DNA of 64,000 nt from Flavobacterium sp. Leaf82 (GCF_001422725.1 NZ_LMMA01000001.1:777041-841040); one strand, 5' to 3'. Numbered from the stretch's first letter, positions 54,230-62,604 are shown. Notes: generated from the sequence alone by a model not told the origin. Translations and numbers: made by a program.

Positions 54230-55552
54230 ATGGATATTAAAAGAGTAGCAACAGATGCTGTGAATGAAACGATTGTGTTAAACGTTGTTCACATGGATTA
54301 TAAAGGTCAGGTAGCAAAAAGAATAAACGAAAAAATGCCATTGGCTACCGTAAAAGGTTTTAGAAAAGGACAAGTTCCTAAAGACCTTGTTGAAAAACAA
54401 TACGGAAAAGCAATTAAGCAAGAAGAAGTTAAAAAAGTAGTTGATTTGGCTTTAGAGCGTTTTGTTCAATCTGAAAGATTAAATCTTTTAGGAACTCCTC
54501 TTGCTAAAGAAAACGAAAACTTTGATTGGGATGCTGAAGAACTAACTTTCGAATACGAAATTGGTTTAGTGCCAAACTTCGAAATTGACTTAGAGGCTAA
54601 AAACAATATCGTAAAATATATCGTTACTGCTGATGATAAATTAATCGACGGACAAGTAGAGCGTATCCAAAAACAATTCGGAAAAGCAATTCCTCAGGAT
54701 AAAGTTGAAGCTGATTCAGACTTAACCGGAACTTTCTCAAACGAAGAAAACGGAATCAACAATACAACTACAATTGCTGTATCTACTTTCAACAAAGCTG
54801 CTGCTGATAAATTCATCGGTAAAAAAGTTGGTGATGTTGTTGCAGTAAGCGCAAAAGGTTTATTTGCTGATGATCACCAATTAATGGATTACTTAAAAGT
54901 AGGTCATGATGATGTTCACGGTTTAGATATCGAAGTAAACTTTACTATCGAAGCTATCAACGGAGCAGAATTGGCTGAATTAAACCAAGAGCTTTTTGAT
55001 AAACTTTTTGGTGAAGGTAAAGTAGCTTCTCTAGAAGATTTAAAAGCTAAAATTAAAGAAGATGCTGAAGCTCAATTCGCGCAGCAAGCAGATCAAAAAT
55101 TATTGTTAGACGTTCAGGATTTCCTTATCGAAAGCACAAAATTTGATTTACCAGCTGAATTCCTTAAAAAATGGTTACAAACTGTTGGAGAGAAAAAACT
55201 TTCTGCAGAAGAAGCTGAAGTTGAATACGCAAGATCTGAAAAAGGATTACGTTTTCAATTAATCGAAGGAAAAGCAATGGCTCAAAGTAATATCCAAATT
55301 ACATTCGAAGATTTGAAAGCATTTACAACAAACGCTATCAAGCAACAAATGGCTCAATTTGGTCAAACAAACCCAACTGACGAAGAAGTACAAGGAATCG
55401 TGGCTAGAGTTTTATCTAACCAGGAAGAAGTAAAAAGACTTTCTGAGCAAGTTGTGGCAGAGAAATTGTTAGAGGTTTTCAAAGAAAAAGCAAATCCTAC
55501 AACTAAAGAAGTAACTTACGAAGAATTTATTGCTGCGTCTTACGGAGAATAA
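54230..55552 (+). CDS. tig: Trigger factor
   Basis: A 440-residue ribosome-associated chaperone. The ribosome-binding signature is 'VKGFRKGQVPKDLVEKQYG' at about 42-60. A middle region (about 150-245) is where the FKBP-like prolyl isomerase domain normally sits, but it is quite diverged here, as in other Bacteroidota. The C-terminal chaperone arms are helical and Lys/Glu-rich. It is followed by a strong terminator, then clpP and clpX, the classical arrangement. Confidence 0.93.
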   Translation: MDIKRVATDAVNETIVLNVVHMDYKGQVAKRINEKMPLATVKGFRKGQVPKDLVEKQYGKAIKQEEVKKVVDLALERFVQSERLNLLGTPLAKENENFDWDAEELTFEYEIGLVPNFEIDLEAKNNIVKYIVTADDKLIDGQVERIQKQFGKAIPQDKVEADSDLTGTFSNEENGINNTTTIAVSTFNKAAADKFIGKKVGDVVAVSAKGLFADDHQLMDYLKVGHDDVHGLDIEVNFTIEAINGAELAELNQELFDKLFGEGKVASLEDLKAKIKEDAEAQFAQQADQKLLLDVQDFLIESTKFDLPAEFLKKWLQTVGEKKLSAEEAEVEYARSEKGLRFQLIEGKAMAQSNIQITFEDLKAFTTNAIKQQMAQFGQTNPTDEEVQGIVARVLSNQEEVKRLSEQVVAEKLLEVFKEKANPTTKEVTYEEFIAASYGE

Positions 55553-55574
55553 TTTCTAAAACAATAAGTATTTT

Positions 55575-55607
55575 GAGCGTCAGGAAGTTTTTTCCTGACG
55601 CTCTTTT
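55575..55607 (+). terminator. Rho-independent terminator after tig
   Basis: A 12-bp stem (GAGCGTCAGGAA / TTCCTGACGCTC) with a 5-base loop is followed by TTTTGTTTT. Confidence 0.92.
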
Positions 55608-55648
55608 GTTTTAATTTATTTTTTGATTACTTTTCAGAAGCTAATCAA

Positions 55649-55771
55649 GCTATTCGTTACAAGTTTTTTTACGGCTGCCTTTTTTTGTAAGGTAAAAAAA
55701 GAGCTTCCGTTGGTCGCTTTTTTTAACCAACAAAAAATAGTTGCCATTTCAAAAAGCTTTTCACTGCTATC
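55649..55771. repeat. Dispersed variable-hairpin element, long copy B
   Basis: This lies in the 375-base gap between tig and clpP. The flanks GCTATTCGTTACAA (55649-55662) and TTTTCACTGCTATC (55758-55771) match copy A almost exactly, but the interior is about 95 bases, not 30, and holds several T-rich and A-rich complementary stretches. The rest of the gap holds the tig terminator, a short CTTGAAAC-type repeat (55797-55829) and the likely clpP promoter. Confidence 0.7.
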
Positions 55772-55796
55772 TGGGCTATCTAAGCAAGCGTGAGAA

Positions 55797-55829
55797 CTTG
55801 AAACAAAATAAACCTGAAACTTGAAACAA
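55797..55829. repeat. CTTGAAAC-type short repeats before clpP
   Basis: Two CTTGAAACAA units flank the motif AACCTGAAAC. Related sequence is found after clpP at 56619-56693. Confidence 0.5.
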
Positions 55830-55847
55830 TTTTAAAAATAAGACAAA

Positions 55848-55879
55848 TTGACATCCTTTAGAAAGAGGTACAACCTTTG
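55848..55879 (+). promoter_or_regulatory. Candidate promoter for clpP
   Basis: TTG (55848-55850, within TTGACA) is followed after 21 bases by AACCTTTG (55872-55879), one base off the TAnnTTTG consensus. It lies 48 bases before the clpP ATG. Confidence 0.4.
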
Positions 55880-55927
55880 ATGAAGATTTATACACAGATA
55901 TTACGTAAAACTTAGAACACTTAAAAT

Positions 55928-56602
55928 ATGAACTACGGTAAAGAATTCAAAAAATTTGCTACAAAGCACCAAGGAGTAAACGCAATGTACTACGACAAAA
56001 TCGTAGCGGCAATGAATCCAACTAATATGACTCCATATATTATAGAAGAGCGTCAGTTGAATATTTCTCAATTAGACGTTTTTTCAAGATTAATGATGGA
56101 CAGAATTATCTTTTTAGGAACTGGTATCGACGATCAAATCGCTAATATCGTTCAGGCTCAGTTATTATTTTTAGAAAGTGCTGATGCTTCAAAAGACATT
56201 CAAATTTATCTAAATTCTCCTGGAGGAAGCGTTTACGCAGGACTAGGAATTTACGATACAATGCAATACATAAAACCAGACGTAGCGACAATTTGTACAG
56301 GTATGGCAGCTTCTATGGGAGCAGTTTTATTATGTGCAGGAGCAGCAGGAAAACGTTCGGCTTTACCACATTCAAGAGTAATGATTCACCAACCATCAGG
56401 AGGAGCACAAGGAGTTGCAACTGACATGGAAATCAACTTACGTGAAATGTTGAAACTAAAAGATGAATTATACCATATTATCTCACAACATTCAGGACAA
56501 ACTTTTGACAAAGTACACAAAGACAGTGAGCGTGATTACTGGATGAAAGCTGACGAAGCTAAAGAATACGGAATGATTGATGAAGTATTGAGAAGAAGCT
56601 AA
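55928..56602 (+). CDS. clpP: ATP-dependent Clp protease proteolytic subunit
   Basis: A 224-residue serine peptidase forming the ClpP barrel. The catalytic triad is Ser129 ('TGMAASMGA'), His154 ('SRVMIHQPSGG') and probably Asp203 ('DSERDYWM'). An N-terminal extension of about 30 residues precedes the conserved core and is probably the processed propeptide. It lies between tig and clpX, with repeat elements on both sides. Confidence 0.96.
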   Translation: MNYGKEFKKFATKHQGVNAMYYDKIVAAMNPTNMTPYIIEERQLNISQLDVFSRLMMDRIIFLGTGIDDQIANIVQAQLLFLESADASKDIQIYLNSPGGSVYAGLGIYDTMQYIKPDVATICTGMAASMGAVLLCAGAAGKRSALPHSRVMIHQPSGGAQGVATDMEINLREMLKLKDELYHIISQHSGQTFDKVHKDSERDYWMKADEAKEYGMIDEVLRRS

Positions 56603-56618
56603 AAAAAGTTTTATTTGT

Positions 56619-56693
56619 TTCAGGTTTCAGGTTTCAAGTTTGCTATTGTTGACTTGAAACGTGAAACTTGAAACCATTTTTCAAACTTGAAAC
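56619..56693. repeat. TTTCAGGTTTCAAG-type repeat with 12-bp inverted arms
   Basis: GGTTTCAAGTTT (56630-56641) is matched by its exact reverse complement at 56664-56675, and further CTTGAAAC units follow. It lies in the clpP-clpX gap. The same units occur upstream of clpP, so the gene is bracketed by copies. It could fold into a hairpin in the transcript. Confidence 0.65.
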
Positions 56694-56712
56694 AAAAATA
56701 AAAAGTTAATAG

Positions 56713-56765
56713 GTTGCTAAGTTTTTAAGGTTTTATTGATAAATCTCAGAAACTTAGTAACTTTG
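56713..56765 (+). promoter_or_regulatory. clpX promoter within an inverted repeat
   Basis: TTG (56736-56738), 19 bases, then TAACTTTG (56758-56765) is a full fit to the Bacteroidota promoter, 22 bases before the clpX ATG. The -7 box overlaps the right arm of a 14-base inverted repeat (56713-56726 with 56748-56761, two mismatches). Confidence 0.6.
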
Positions 56766-56787
56766 CGACTTATGTAACTAAAAAAGA

Positions 56788-58020
56788 ATGGCTAAAGTAG
56801 TATTAGAATGTTCGTTTTGTGGAAGAAAAAAGCCAGAAACCAATTTATTGATTGCAGGTATTAATGCACATATCTGTGATAAGTGTATTGAACAAGCACA
56901 CGGAATTGTAATAGAAGAATTAAAATCAAGTGGAAGCGCTAAACTTGTTGGGGATTTAATTTTAAAGAAACCAAAAGAAATCAGAGCTTTCTTAGATCAA
57001 TATGTTATTGGTCAGGATCAAACAAAAAAAGTAATGTCAGTTGCGGTTTACAACCACTACAAACGTTTAATGCAACAGCAATTAGACGACGAAGTAGAGA
57101 TTGAAAAAAGTAACATCATCATGGTTGGTCAAACCGGAACCGGAAAAACATTGGTAGCAAAAACTATCGCAAAAATGTTAGACGTTCCTTTGGCTATCGT
57201 TGATGCAACCGTACTTACAGAAGCTGGTTATGTAGGTGAAGATGTCGAAAGTATTTTGACACGTTTGCTACAAGCCGCTGATTATGACGTAACCAAAGCC
57301 GAAAGAGGAATCGTATTTATTGATGAGATTGATAAAATTGCCCGTAAGAGCGATAATCCGTCCATAACACGTGACGTTTCTGGTGAAGGAGTGCAACAAG
57401 CATTGTTGAAATTATTAGAAGGAACAGTTGTAAACGTGCCACCAAAAGGAGGACGTAAACATCCGGACCAGAAATTTGTTGAGGTAAATACTCAAAATAT
57501 CCTGTTTATTGCAGGAGGAGCGTTTGATGGAGTAGAACGTATTATTTCTAAACGTTTAAACCGTCAGGCAGTTGGATATTCTACTTCTAAAAATGTAGAC
57601 AATATCGACAAAGACAATTTATTGCAATATATTATTCCAAAAGATATTAAAGATTTTGGGTTGATTCCTGAGATTATTGGTCGTTTGCCAGTTTTAACAC
57701 ATATGGATCCTCTTGATAGAGAAACTTTACGTGCGATCCTGACACAACCTAAAAATGCGTTAATCAAACAATATCAAAAATTATTTTTAATGGATGATGT
57801 TGAATTTAATATTTCAGATGAAGCATTAGATTTTATTGTTGATAAAGCTTTAGAATACAAATTAGGAGCTCGTGGATTACGTTCGTTATGCGAAGCAATC
57901 TTAACAGATGCAATGTATGAACTACCAAGTTCAGACGATAAAGTTTTGACAATCGATAAAGATTATGCAAAACATACTTTGAATAAAAATTTATTGAAGC
58001 GAATGGAAATTGCTTCTTAA
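56788..58020 (+). CDS. clpX: ATP-dependent Clp protease ATP-binding subunit ClpX
   Basis: A 410-residue AAA+ unfoldase. The zinc-binding domain has Cys8, Cys11, Cys30 and Cys33; Walker A is 'GQTGTGKT' (114-121), Walker B '[12 protein letters not shown]', and the sensor/pore segments 'GYVGEDVES' and 'ISKRLNRQ' are present. A ClpP-docking IGF-type loop is expected near residue 265. Length is normal. It lies just after clpP but has its own promoter and a following terminator. Confidence 0.97.
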   Translation: MAKVVLECSFCGRKKPETNLLIAGINAHICDKCIEQAHGIVIEELKSSGSAKLVGDLILKKPKEIRAFLDQYVIGQDQTKKVMSVAVYNHYKRLMQQQLDDEVEIEKSNIIMVGQTGTGKTLVAKTIAKMLDVPLAIVDATVLTEAGYVGEDVESILTRLLQAADYDVTKAERGIVFIDEIDKIARKSDNPSITRDVSGEGVQQALLKLLEGTVVNVPPKGGRKHPDQKFVEVNTQNILFIAGGAFDGVERIISKRLNRQAVGYSTSKNVDNIDKDNLLQYIIPKDIKDFGLIPEIIGRLPVLTHMDPLDRETLRAILTQPKNALIKQYQKLFLMDDVEFNISDEALDFIVDKALEYKLGARGLRSLCEAILTDAMYELPSSDDKVLTIDKDYAKHTLNKNLLKRMEIAS

Positions 58021-58070
58021 ATTTCAAAATACTTTTTTCTGAGTTTAAAACTTTGAGGAAGATTAATATA

Positions 58071-58102
58071 AACCTGTTCATTTATTTGAGCAGGTTTTTT
58101 TT
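58071..58102 (+). terminator. Rho-independent terminator after clpX
   Basis: A 10-bp stem (AACCTGTTCA with TGAGCAGGTT, one G-U pair) and a 6-base loop are followed by eight T residues. Confidence 0.88.
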
Positions 58103-58151
58103 ATACTTTTTTTGTACTCTTTCTGTTTCTGTTTTTATGTAAATTGGCATT

Positions 58152-58820
58152 ATGAAAAAAGTATTCTTTATTATAAGTTTTGTGCTGGTATGGTCCTGTA
58201 AGAACAATAAAAAAGAGCTCAAAGAAGCAAGTGTTTTTAAGGCTGAAAAAACAATAGAAAATGTTTCTAATCAAAAGACTCGTAACGAACTAAAAGAGAT
58301 AGATTATAGTACTTATTACAAAGAAGCGCAGCAATATTGTAAACGTAATAATCTGAATCAGAATACATTTTTCCTAATAGATTTAGGCGTTCATTCCGGT
58401 TTAAAGAGATTCTTTGTTTATGACTTTAAAAAAAATAAAGTAGTTCAATCCTATATGGTAAGTCATGGTTGTGGTGATAATAGCTGGGGCGCAACGATGT
58501 CTAAAGAGAATGCGCCAATAAGCAATGAATTCGATTCGCATTGTTCCTCTGTAGGTAAATTTATTATTTTGGATCGCGGTGTAAGCCAATGGGGAATAAA
58601 AGTAAATTATGTTTTGCAGGGAAAAGATAAAACAAATTCACATGCCAGAAGCCGTGCAATAGTTTTGCATTCCTGGGAAGCCATTTCAAGTCACGAAGTC
58701 TATCCTCAGGGAACTCCTGAAGGCTGGGGTTGTCCCGCGGTATCGAATGAAAGTATGAAGGAAATCGACAAACTTCTCAAAGAAAATAAAAAAGTACTAA
58801 TGTGGATTATTAAGTCTTAA
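58152..58820 (+). CDS. Murein L,D-transpeptidase catalytic domain lipoprotein
   Basis: A 222-residue exported protein with a lipobox 'LVWSCKNN' (Cys16). It belongs to the L,D-transpeptidase catalytic domain group (YkuD_2-like): 'TFFLIDLGVHSGLKRFFVYDF', 'SHGCGDNSWGA' and the active-site segment 'TPEGWGCPAVSNESM' with the catalytic Cys, plus His in 'VLHSWEAISSHE'. Such enzymes cross-link or trim peptidoglycan. It is monocistronic, followed by a repeat element. Confidence 0.88.
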   Translation: MKKVFFIISFVLVWSCKNNKKELKEASVFKAEKTIENVSNQKTRNELKEIDYSTYYKEAQQYCKRNNLNQNTFFLIDLGVHSGLKRFFVYDFKKNKVVQSYMVSHGCGDNSWGATMSKENAPISNEFDSHCSSVGKFIILDRGVSQWGIKVNYVLQGKDKTNSHARSRAIVLHSWEAISSHEVYPQGTPEGWGCPAVSNESMKEIDKLLKENKKVLMWIIKS

Positions 58821-58873
58821 GTTTAATTTAAACTCCAAATCTGATTTTCTTATAAAAATAAAATTTCTCGTCT

Positions 58874-58940
58874 AGCCCTGATCGAAACGATATCCTTTTG
58901 CTGTGGAGTTCACAGCAAAAGATATAGTGAAGAGCAGGAC
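58874..58940. repeat. Dispersed variable-hairpin element, copy C (inverted orientation)
   Basis: AGCCCTGATCGAAACGATATC, then an 11-bp stem CTTTTGCTGTG / CACAGCAAAAG (58895-58905 and 58911-58921), then ATATAGTGAAGAGCAGGAC. Read in the opposite direction, copies A and B show the same order of flank blocks (GAT...GAAA, hairpin, GTAACGAATAGC) with different stems. It fills the gap between two convergent genes and may also terminate them. Confidence 0.65.
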
Positions 58941-58981
58941 AAAAGGTGTTTTTTTAATGAAAACTTCTGCTCCTGAAAAAA

Positions 58982-59947
58982 TTACTGAACCCTAAATTTC
59001 TCCCGATATTCTATTGGTTTCATCCCAACCATTTTAAAAAATACTTTTCTAAATGCTTTTGGATCATTATAACCTGTTTTTTCGATAATTTCAGAAATCG
59101 AAAGCTGGGTTTGCTCCAGATATTTCTTAGAACTCTCGACCCTTATATTTTGTAAATATTCTATTGGAGGGATTCCTGTAACTTGTTTGAATCTTCGTGT
59201 CATATTTCGCGCACTTGTTGGAATATCTTTGGTGATTTCTTCCAATTTTTCGATCGTATGATATTGACTTTCAATTTTTTGCTGAAGCATTGCAACCAAA
59301 GTATCGTTGTGTAAATGATTTGGTCTAAAAGTACTAAAGTAGCTTTGTTTGTATCGGTTTAAATCAATTGAGAAAATCTTGGCAATCTGAACGGCAATTT
59401 CGTTTCCGCAATATTTCTGAACCAGTAAAATCAATAAATGAAACGTTGAGGTAGAACCACCGCTTGTATATAAACTGCCATCAGCTGTTAACGTTTCTTC
59501 GGCTTTTAGTTTCACTAACGGAAAAGCTTTTGTAAAAGCACTACAAGCGTCAACATGGGTTGTGGCTAGTTTTTCGTTTAACAATCCTGATGCCGCAAAC
59601 AAGAAAGCCCCTGTGCAAAAACTTGCTAGTTCAGCTCCGGACTGATGTTGCTTTTTTAACCACGGAATAAAAATTTTATTCTTTGCAATCATTTCTCCCA
59701 TATTGTCAGTCGTAAAAGCAGGAATTAAAATGAGATCTAAAACTTCATTAGAATTTTCAATTGCATGGACTTCATAGCCAAATAAAAGTTCCTTATTCAT
59801 CTGCTCAGCCGATTGAAAAACCATAATGTTGAAAGGTTTTTCTATTTCTTTCGAGAGATTATTAGCAGTTTCAAACACTTCTAAAATGGCTGCTATACTT
59901 AATAATTTATAGTCATGCGGTACGATCAAACCTATTTTTTTGCTCAT
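58982..59947 (-). CDS. GlxA-family AraC transcriptional regulator
   Basis: A 321-residue regulator. The N-terminal DJ-1/PfpI-like domain (about 1-185) has 'ASFCTGAFLFAASGLLNEKLATTH', typical of the GlxA group; the Cys of 'SFCTGA' is at the nucleophile-elbow site but such domains are thought to sense rather than catalyse. The C-terminal AraC domain (about 215-320) has two helix-turn-helix units ('TSARNMTRRFKQVTGIPPIEYL' and 'SISEIIEKTGYNDPKAFRKVF'). It diverges from the SRPBCC/VOC cluster, with 169 bases between, so it is a candidate controller of it. Confidence 0.93.
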   Translation of the reverse strand: MSKKIGLIVPHDYKLLSIAAILEVFETANNLSKEIEKPFNIMVFQSAEQMNKELLFGYEVHAIENSNEVLDLILIPAFTTDNMGEMIAKNKIFIPWLKKQHQSGAELASFCTGAFLFAASGLLNEKLATTHVDACSAFTKAFPLVKLKAEETLTADGSLYTSGGSTSTFHLLILLVQKYCGNEIAVQIAKIFSIDLNRYKQSYFSTFRPNHLHNDTLVAMLQQKIESQYHTIEKLEEITKDIPTSARNMTRRFKQVTGIPPIEYLQNIRVESSKKYLEQTQLSISEIIEKTGYNDPKAFRKVFFKMVGMKPIEYREKFRVQ

Positions 59948-60116
59948 AATTTTGTGGTTTTGGGAAAGTTAATTGCGATACAAAAATAATTATTTTGTCT
60001 TAAATGACCCTAAAGTTGACTTTTAATGTATCTTAAAACAAATGCTAAAATTTTAAATTTGCTATAAATAATTTGTAATTTTATAAAAAAGGATACTTAA
60101 TTTTAATAAATAACCA

Positions 60117-60530
60117 ATGATAACAGTACATAATACGATTGGTGCATCGATAGATAAAGTTTGGGATTGCTGGATATTACCGGAACATATCAAAAACTGG
60201 AATATTGCCATAGAAGATTGGTATACTCAAGATGTGGAAAATGATCTAAAAGTTGGTGGAAAATTCAAATACAAAATGGCTAAAAAAGATGGAAGCCTGA
60301 GTTTTGATTTTGAAGGAGAATATACTAAAGTTGAAAACTTATCTTTAATAGAATATAAACTCGTTGATAACAGAATAGGAAGAGTAAGTTTTGAAAAAGA
60401 GGAAAGTGAAGTAAAAATCACAGAAACGTTTGAACCTACAAAACAAGATTCTGAAAGTATGCAGAAGGAATGGTGTCAAACGGTTATTGACAATTTTAAA
60501 AAGTATGTCGAAGAGCTAAAAGCTCATTAA
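60117..60530 (+). CDS. SRPBCC family protein (first of a tandem pair)
   Basis: A 137-residue START/Bet v1-like protein of the AHSA1 group. 'IGASIDKVWDCWILPEHIKNWNIA' opens the ligand-binding fold and 'MQKEWCQTVIDNFKKYVEELK' is the C-terminal helix. The next gene encodes an obvious paralogue (same 'SIDKVW', 'EHIKNW', 'GGKF' and 'DNFK' motifs). No enzyme activity can be assigned. It may respond to the divergent GlxA-type regulator. Confidence 0.88.
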   Translation: MITVHNTIGASIDKVWDCWILPEHIKNWNIAIEDWYTQDVENDLKVGGKFKYKMAKKDGSLSFDFEGEYTKVENLSLIEYKLVDNRIGRVSFEKEESEVKITETFEPTKQDSESMQKEWCQTVIDNFKKYVEELKAH

Positions 60531-60562
60531 AAAAATATAAATAATTCTAACAAATAAATACA

Positions 60563-60967
60563 ATGATAACAGTACAAAATACAATTAATGCATCTATAGA
60601 TAAAGTTTGGGAATTTTGGACACAACCGGAACATATTAAAAACTGGAGCTTTGCTTCGGCAGAATGGCATACACCTTATGCTGAAAATGATTTAAGAGAA
60701 GGAGGAAAATTTAAATCGACTATGGCTGCAAAAGATGGTAGTATGAGTTTTGATTTTGGAGGTGAATATACTTTGGTCGAAAAAAATAAAGCAATTGAAT
60801 ATGTATTGGAAGACGGAAGAAAAGTAGAAATTACTTTTACCGAAACACCAGACGGAGTAGAAATTATAGAAAGTTTTGATCCCGAAACTCAAAATTCAGA
60901 TGAAATGCAACAAGGCGGATGGAATGCGATCCTGGATAACTTTAAAAGTTATGTAGAGCAGAATTAG
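60563..60967 (+). CDS. SRPBCC family protein (second of a tandem pair)
   Basis: A 134-residue paralogue of the preceding gene, 32 bases downstream. Their first 50 bases are nearly the same (ATGATAACAGTACA in common), and protein similarity extends to the C-terminal helix, indicating a tandem duplication. The fold is START/AHSA1-like with a hydrophobic cavity. A repeat-rich gap of about 130 bases follows before the next gene. Confidence 0.88.
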   Translation: MITVQNTINASIDKVWEFWTQPEHIKNWSFASAEWHTPYAENDLREGGKFKSTMAAKDGSMSFDFGGEYTLVEKNKAIEYVLEDGRKVEITFTETPDGVEIIESFDPETQNSDEMQQGGWNAILDNFKSYVEQN

Positions 60968-60973
60968 TTTTTT

Positions 60974-61040
60974 TCTAAAGGTTCAAAGGCTCAAAGTAGC
61001 AAAGGCTCAAAGGTTATGAAAACTTAGTCTTAGCTGCAAA
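60974..61040. repeat. GGTTCAAAGGCTCAAAG-type short repeats
   Basis: AAAGGTTCAAAGGCTCAAAG, then AGCAAAGGCTCAAAGGTT: the unit GGCTCAAAG recurs at 60987-60995 and 61005-61013. It occupies the gap between the second SRPBCC gene and the VOC gene. Confidence 0.5.
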
Positions 61041-61099
61041 AGGCACTTAAATTATCTTATATAACTTATATGGTTTAAAATAAAAAAAAACAAAAAACT

Positions 61100-61507
61100 A
61101 TGACAAAACAAATATGGTTGAATTTGCCTGTTAAGGATGTGGCAAAAGCTAAAGATTTTTTCTGGAAAATTGGTTTTTCTTTTAATGAGCAACACGATAC
61201 ACCTCGTTCTACATGTATGGTAGTTGGTGAATCACATTTTGTTGTAATGCTTTTTGAAGAATCTTTATTTACCGGTTTTTCTCAAAACAAAATAACGGAT
61301 ACGCAATCAAGTTCAGAAGTTTTGATTTCAATTGATGCAGAAAGTGCTTCAGAAGTTGATGAATTAGCAAAGAAAGTCGAAGAAGCCGGTGGAAAAGTTT
61401 TTGCTCCTCCGGCAGAAAGTCAAGGCTGGATGTATGGTTTTGGTTTTGCCGATTTAGACGGTCATCGATGGAATGTTTTATTTATGGATTTTAGTAAATT
61501 ATCTTGA
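61100..61507 (+). CDS. VOC family protein (glyoxalase-like)
   Basis: A 135-residue vicinal-oxygen-chelate-fold protein. 'IWLNLPVKDVAKAKDFFWKIGF' and 'GWMYGFGFADLDGHRWNVLFMD' are the two beta-alpha-beta-beta-beta modules. The metal ligands of true glyoxalases are not clearly conserved, so the activity is unknown. It overlaps or abuts the next SRPBCC gene. Confidence 0.88.
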   Translation: MTKQIWLNLPVKDVAKAKDFFWKIGFSFNEQHDTPRSTCMVVGESHFVVMLFEESLFTGFSQNKITDTQSSSEVLISIDAESASEVDELAKKVEEAGGKVFAPPAESQGWMYGFGFADLDGHRWNVLFMDFSKLS

Positions 61508-61509
61508 TT

Positions 61510-61950
61510 ATGGAAACTTTAGAATTTAAAATCAGAATCAAAGCACCGGCAGAAAAAGTCTGGTCAGTTTTATGGAACGATGAAACCTATAGAAAATGGG
61601 CAGGAGTTTTTTATGATGGATCATATGCAATAAGTGATTGGAACGAAGGTGGAAAAATACACTTTCTGGGACCTAACGGAGGAGGAATGAACAGCATAAT
61701 CGAAAAAAAAGTCACTAACGAATATATGGCTTTTAAGCATTTGGGAGAAATTAAAGATTTTAAGGAACTGCCTATTGATGAAGAAACAGAAAAATGGAGC
61801 GGTGCAATGGAGATCTATCGGTTAACGCCTGATGATGAGTTTACAGATCTTGTAGTTCAGGTTGATGTAGTAGAAAAATTTATTGATTATTTCAAGGATA
61901 CTTTTCCAAAAGGGCTTGAAATAGTAAAAGAACTTTCTGAAAATAAATAG
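61510..61950 (+). CDS. SRPBCC family protein (third)
   Basis: A 146-residue START/AHSA1-like protein ('LEFKIRIKAPAEKVWSVLWNDETYRKWA', 'GGKIHFLGPNGGGM'). It is more distant from the two upstream SRPBCC proteins than they are from each other. The start is the ATG at 61510, two bases after the preceding stop codon; a TTG at 61504 is rejected as it overlaps that stop. It is probably co-transcribed with the VOC gene. Confidence 0.88.
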   Translation: METLEFKIRIKAPAEKVWSVLWNDETYRKWAGVFYDGSYAISDWNEGGKIHFLGPNGGGMNSIIEKKVTNEYMAFKHLGEIKDFKELPIDEETEKWSGAMEIYRLTPDDEFTDLVVQVDVVEKFIDYFKDTFPKGLEIVKELSENK

Positions 61951-61987
61951 AGGAAAGAGAATAGAGGAAAGAGGAAAGAGAATAGAT
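61949..61987. repeat. AGAGGAAAGAGAATAG-type purine repeat
   Basis: Three imperfect copies of AGAGGAAAG(AGAATAG) lie between the third SRPBCC gene and the last VOC gene. A related pyrimidine-rich stretch is in the opposite orientation at about 17158-17196, inside the small CxxC protein gene. Confidence 0.5.
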
Positions 61988-62002
61988 AAAAAACAAAATA
62001 TC

Positions 62003-62461
62003 ATGGCAACATCAGTAAACCCTTATTTAATATTCAACGGGAATTGCGAAGAAGCATTTCTGTTTTACAAATCAGTTTTTGGAGGTGAATTTCCCTATAT
62101 CGGAAGATTTAAAGACATGCCTGCAGATGAAAATGGCAGCTGTCCCGAAGTATCTGAAAAAGATGCGAATAGAATAATGCATGTTTCCCTGCCAATTGGA
62201 AATACTATTTTAATGGGAAGTGACAGTAATGAGCAATCCGGAGATGTTGTTTTTGGAGGAAACTTTTCAGTATCTATCAATCTCGAAAGCACTGCCGAAG
62301 CAGATAGAATTTTCAACGGACTTTCTGCAAGCGGAACGATTTATATGCCTATGAATAAGACTTTCTGGGGCGCTTATTTCGGAATGTTCAAAGATAAATT
62401 CGGCGTAAGCTGGATGGTGAATTTCGACGAATCAGAAGCGCATAAAGAATATAATAGTTAG
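62003..62461 (+). CDS. VOC family protein, PhnB-like
   Basis: A 152-residue VOC-fold protein of the PhnB/3-demethylubiquinone-like group. 'SVNPYLIFNGNCEEAFLFYKSVFGGEF' is the standard opening; 'NRIMHVSLPIGNTILMGSD' and 'WGAYFGMFKDKFGVSWMVNF' follow. No activity is established for most members. It closes the SRPBCC/VOC cluster and is followed by a terminator. Confidence 0.9.
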   Translation: MATSVNPYLIFNGNCEEAFLFYKSVFGGEFPYIGRFKDMPADENGSCPEVSEKDANRIMHVSLPIGNTILMGSDSNEQSGDVVFGGNFSVSINLESTAEADRIFNGLSASGTIYMPMNKTFWGAYFGMFKDKFGVSWMVNFDESEAHKEYNS

Positions 62462-62499
62462 GTTATTTTGATACCTGAACATATTTGTTAAATTAATTC

Positions 62500-62530
62500 A
62501 AAAAGCACATTCATATGTGCTTTTTCTTTT
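62500..62530 (+). terminator. Rho-independent terminator after the VOC/SRPBCC cluster
   Basis: An 11-bp stem (AAAAAGCACAT / ATGTGCTTTTT) with a TCAT loop is followed by T-rich sequence. Confidence 0.88.
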
Positions 62531-62604
62531 CAAAAAAACAAACAATATCCTTTTTTATCAACAATAGATTGCCGATTTTTGTCGCTTCTTAAAATCAACG
62601 TAAA

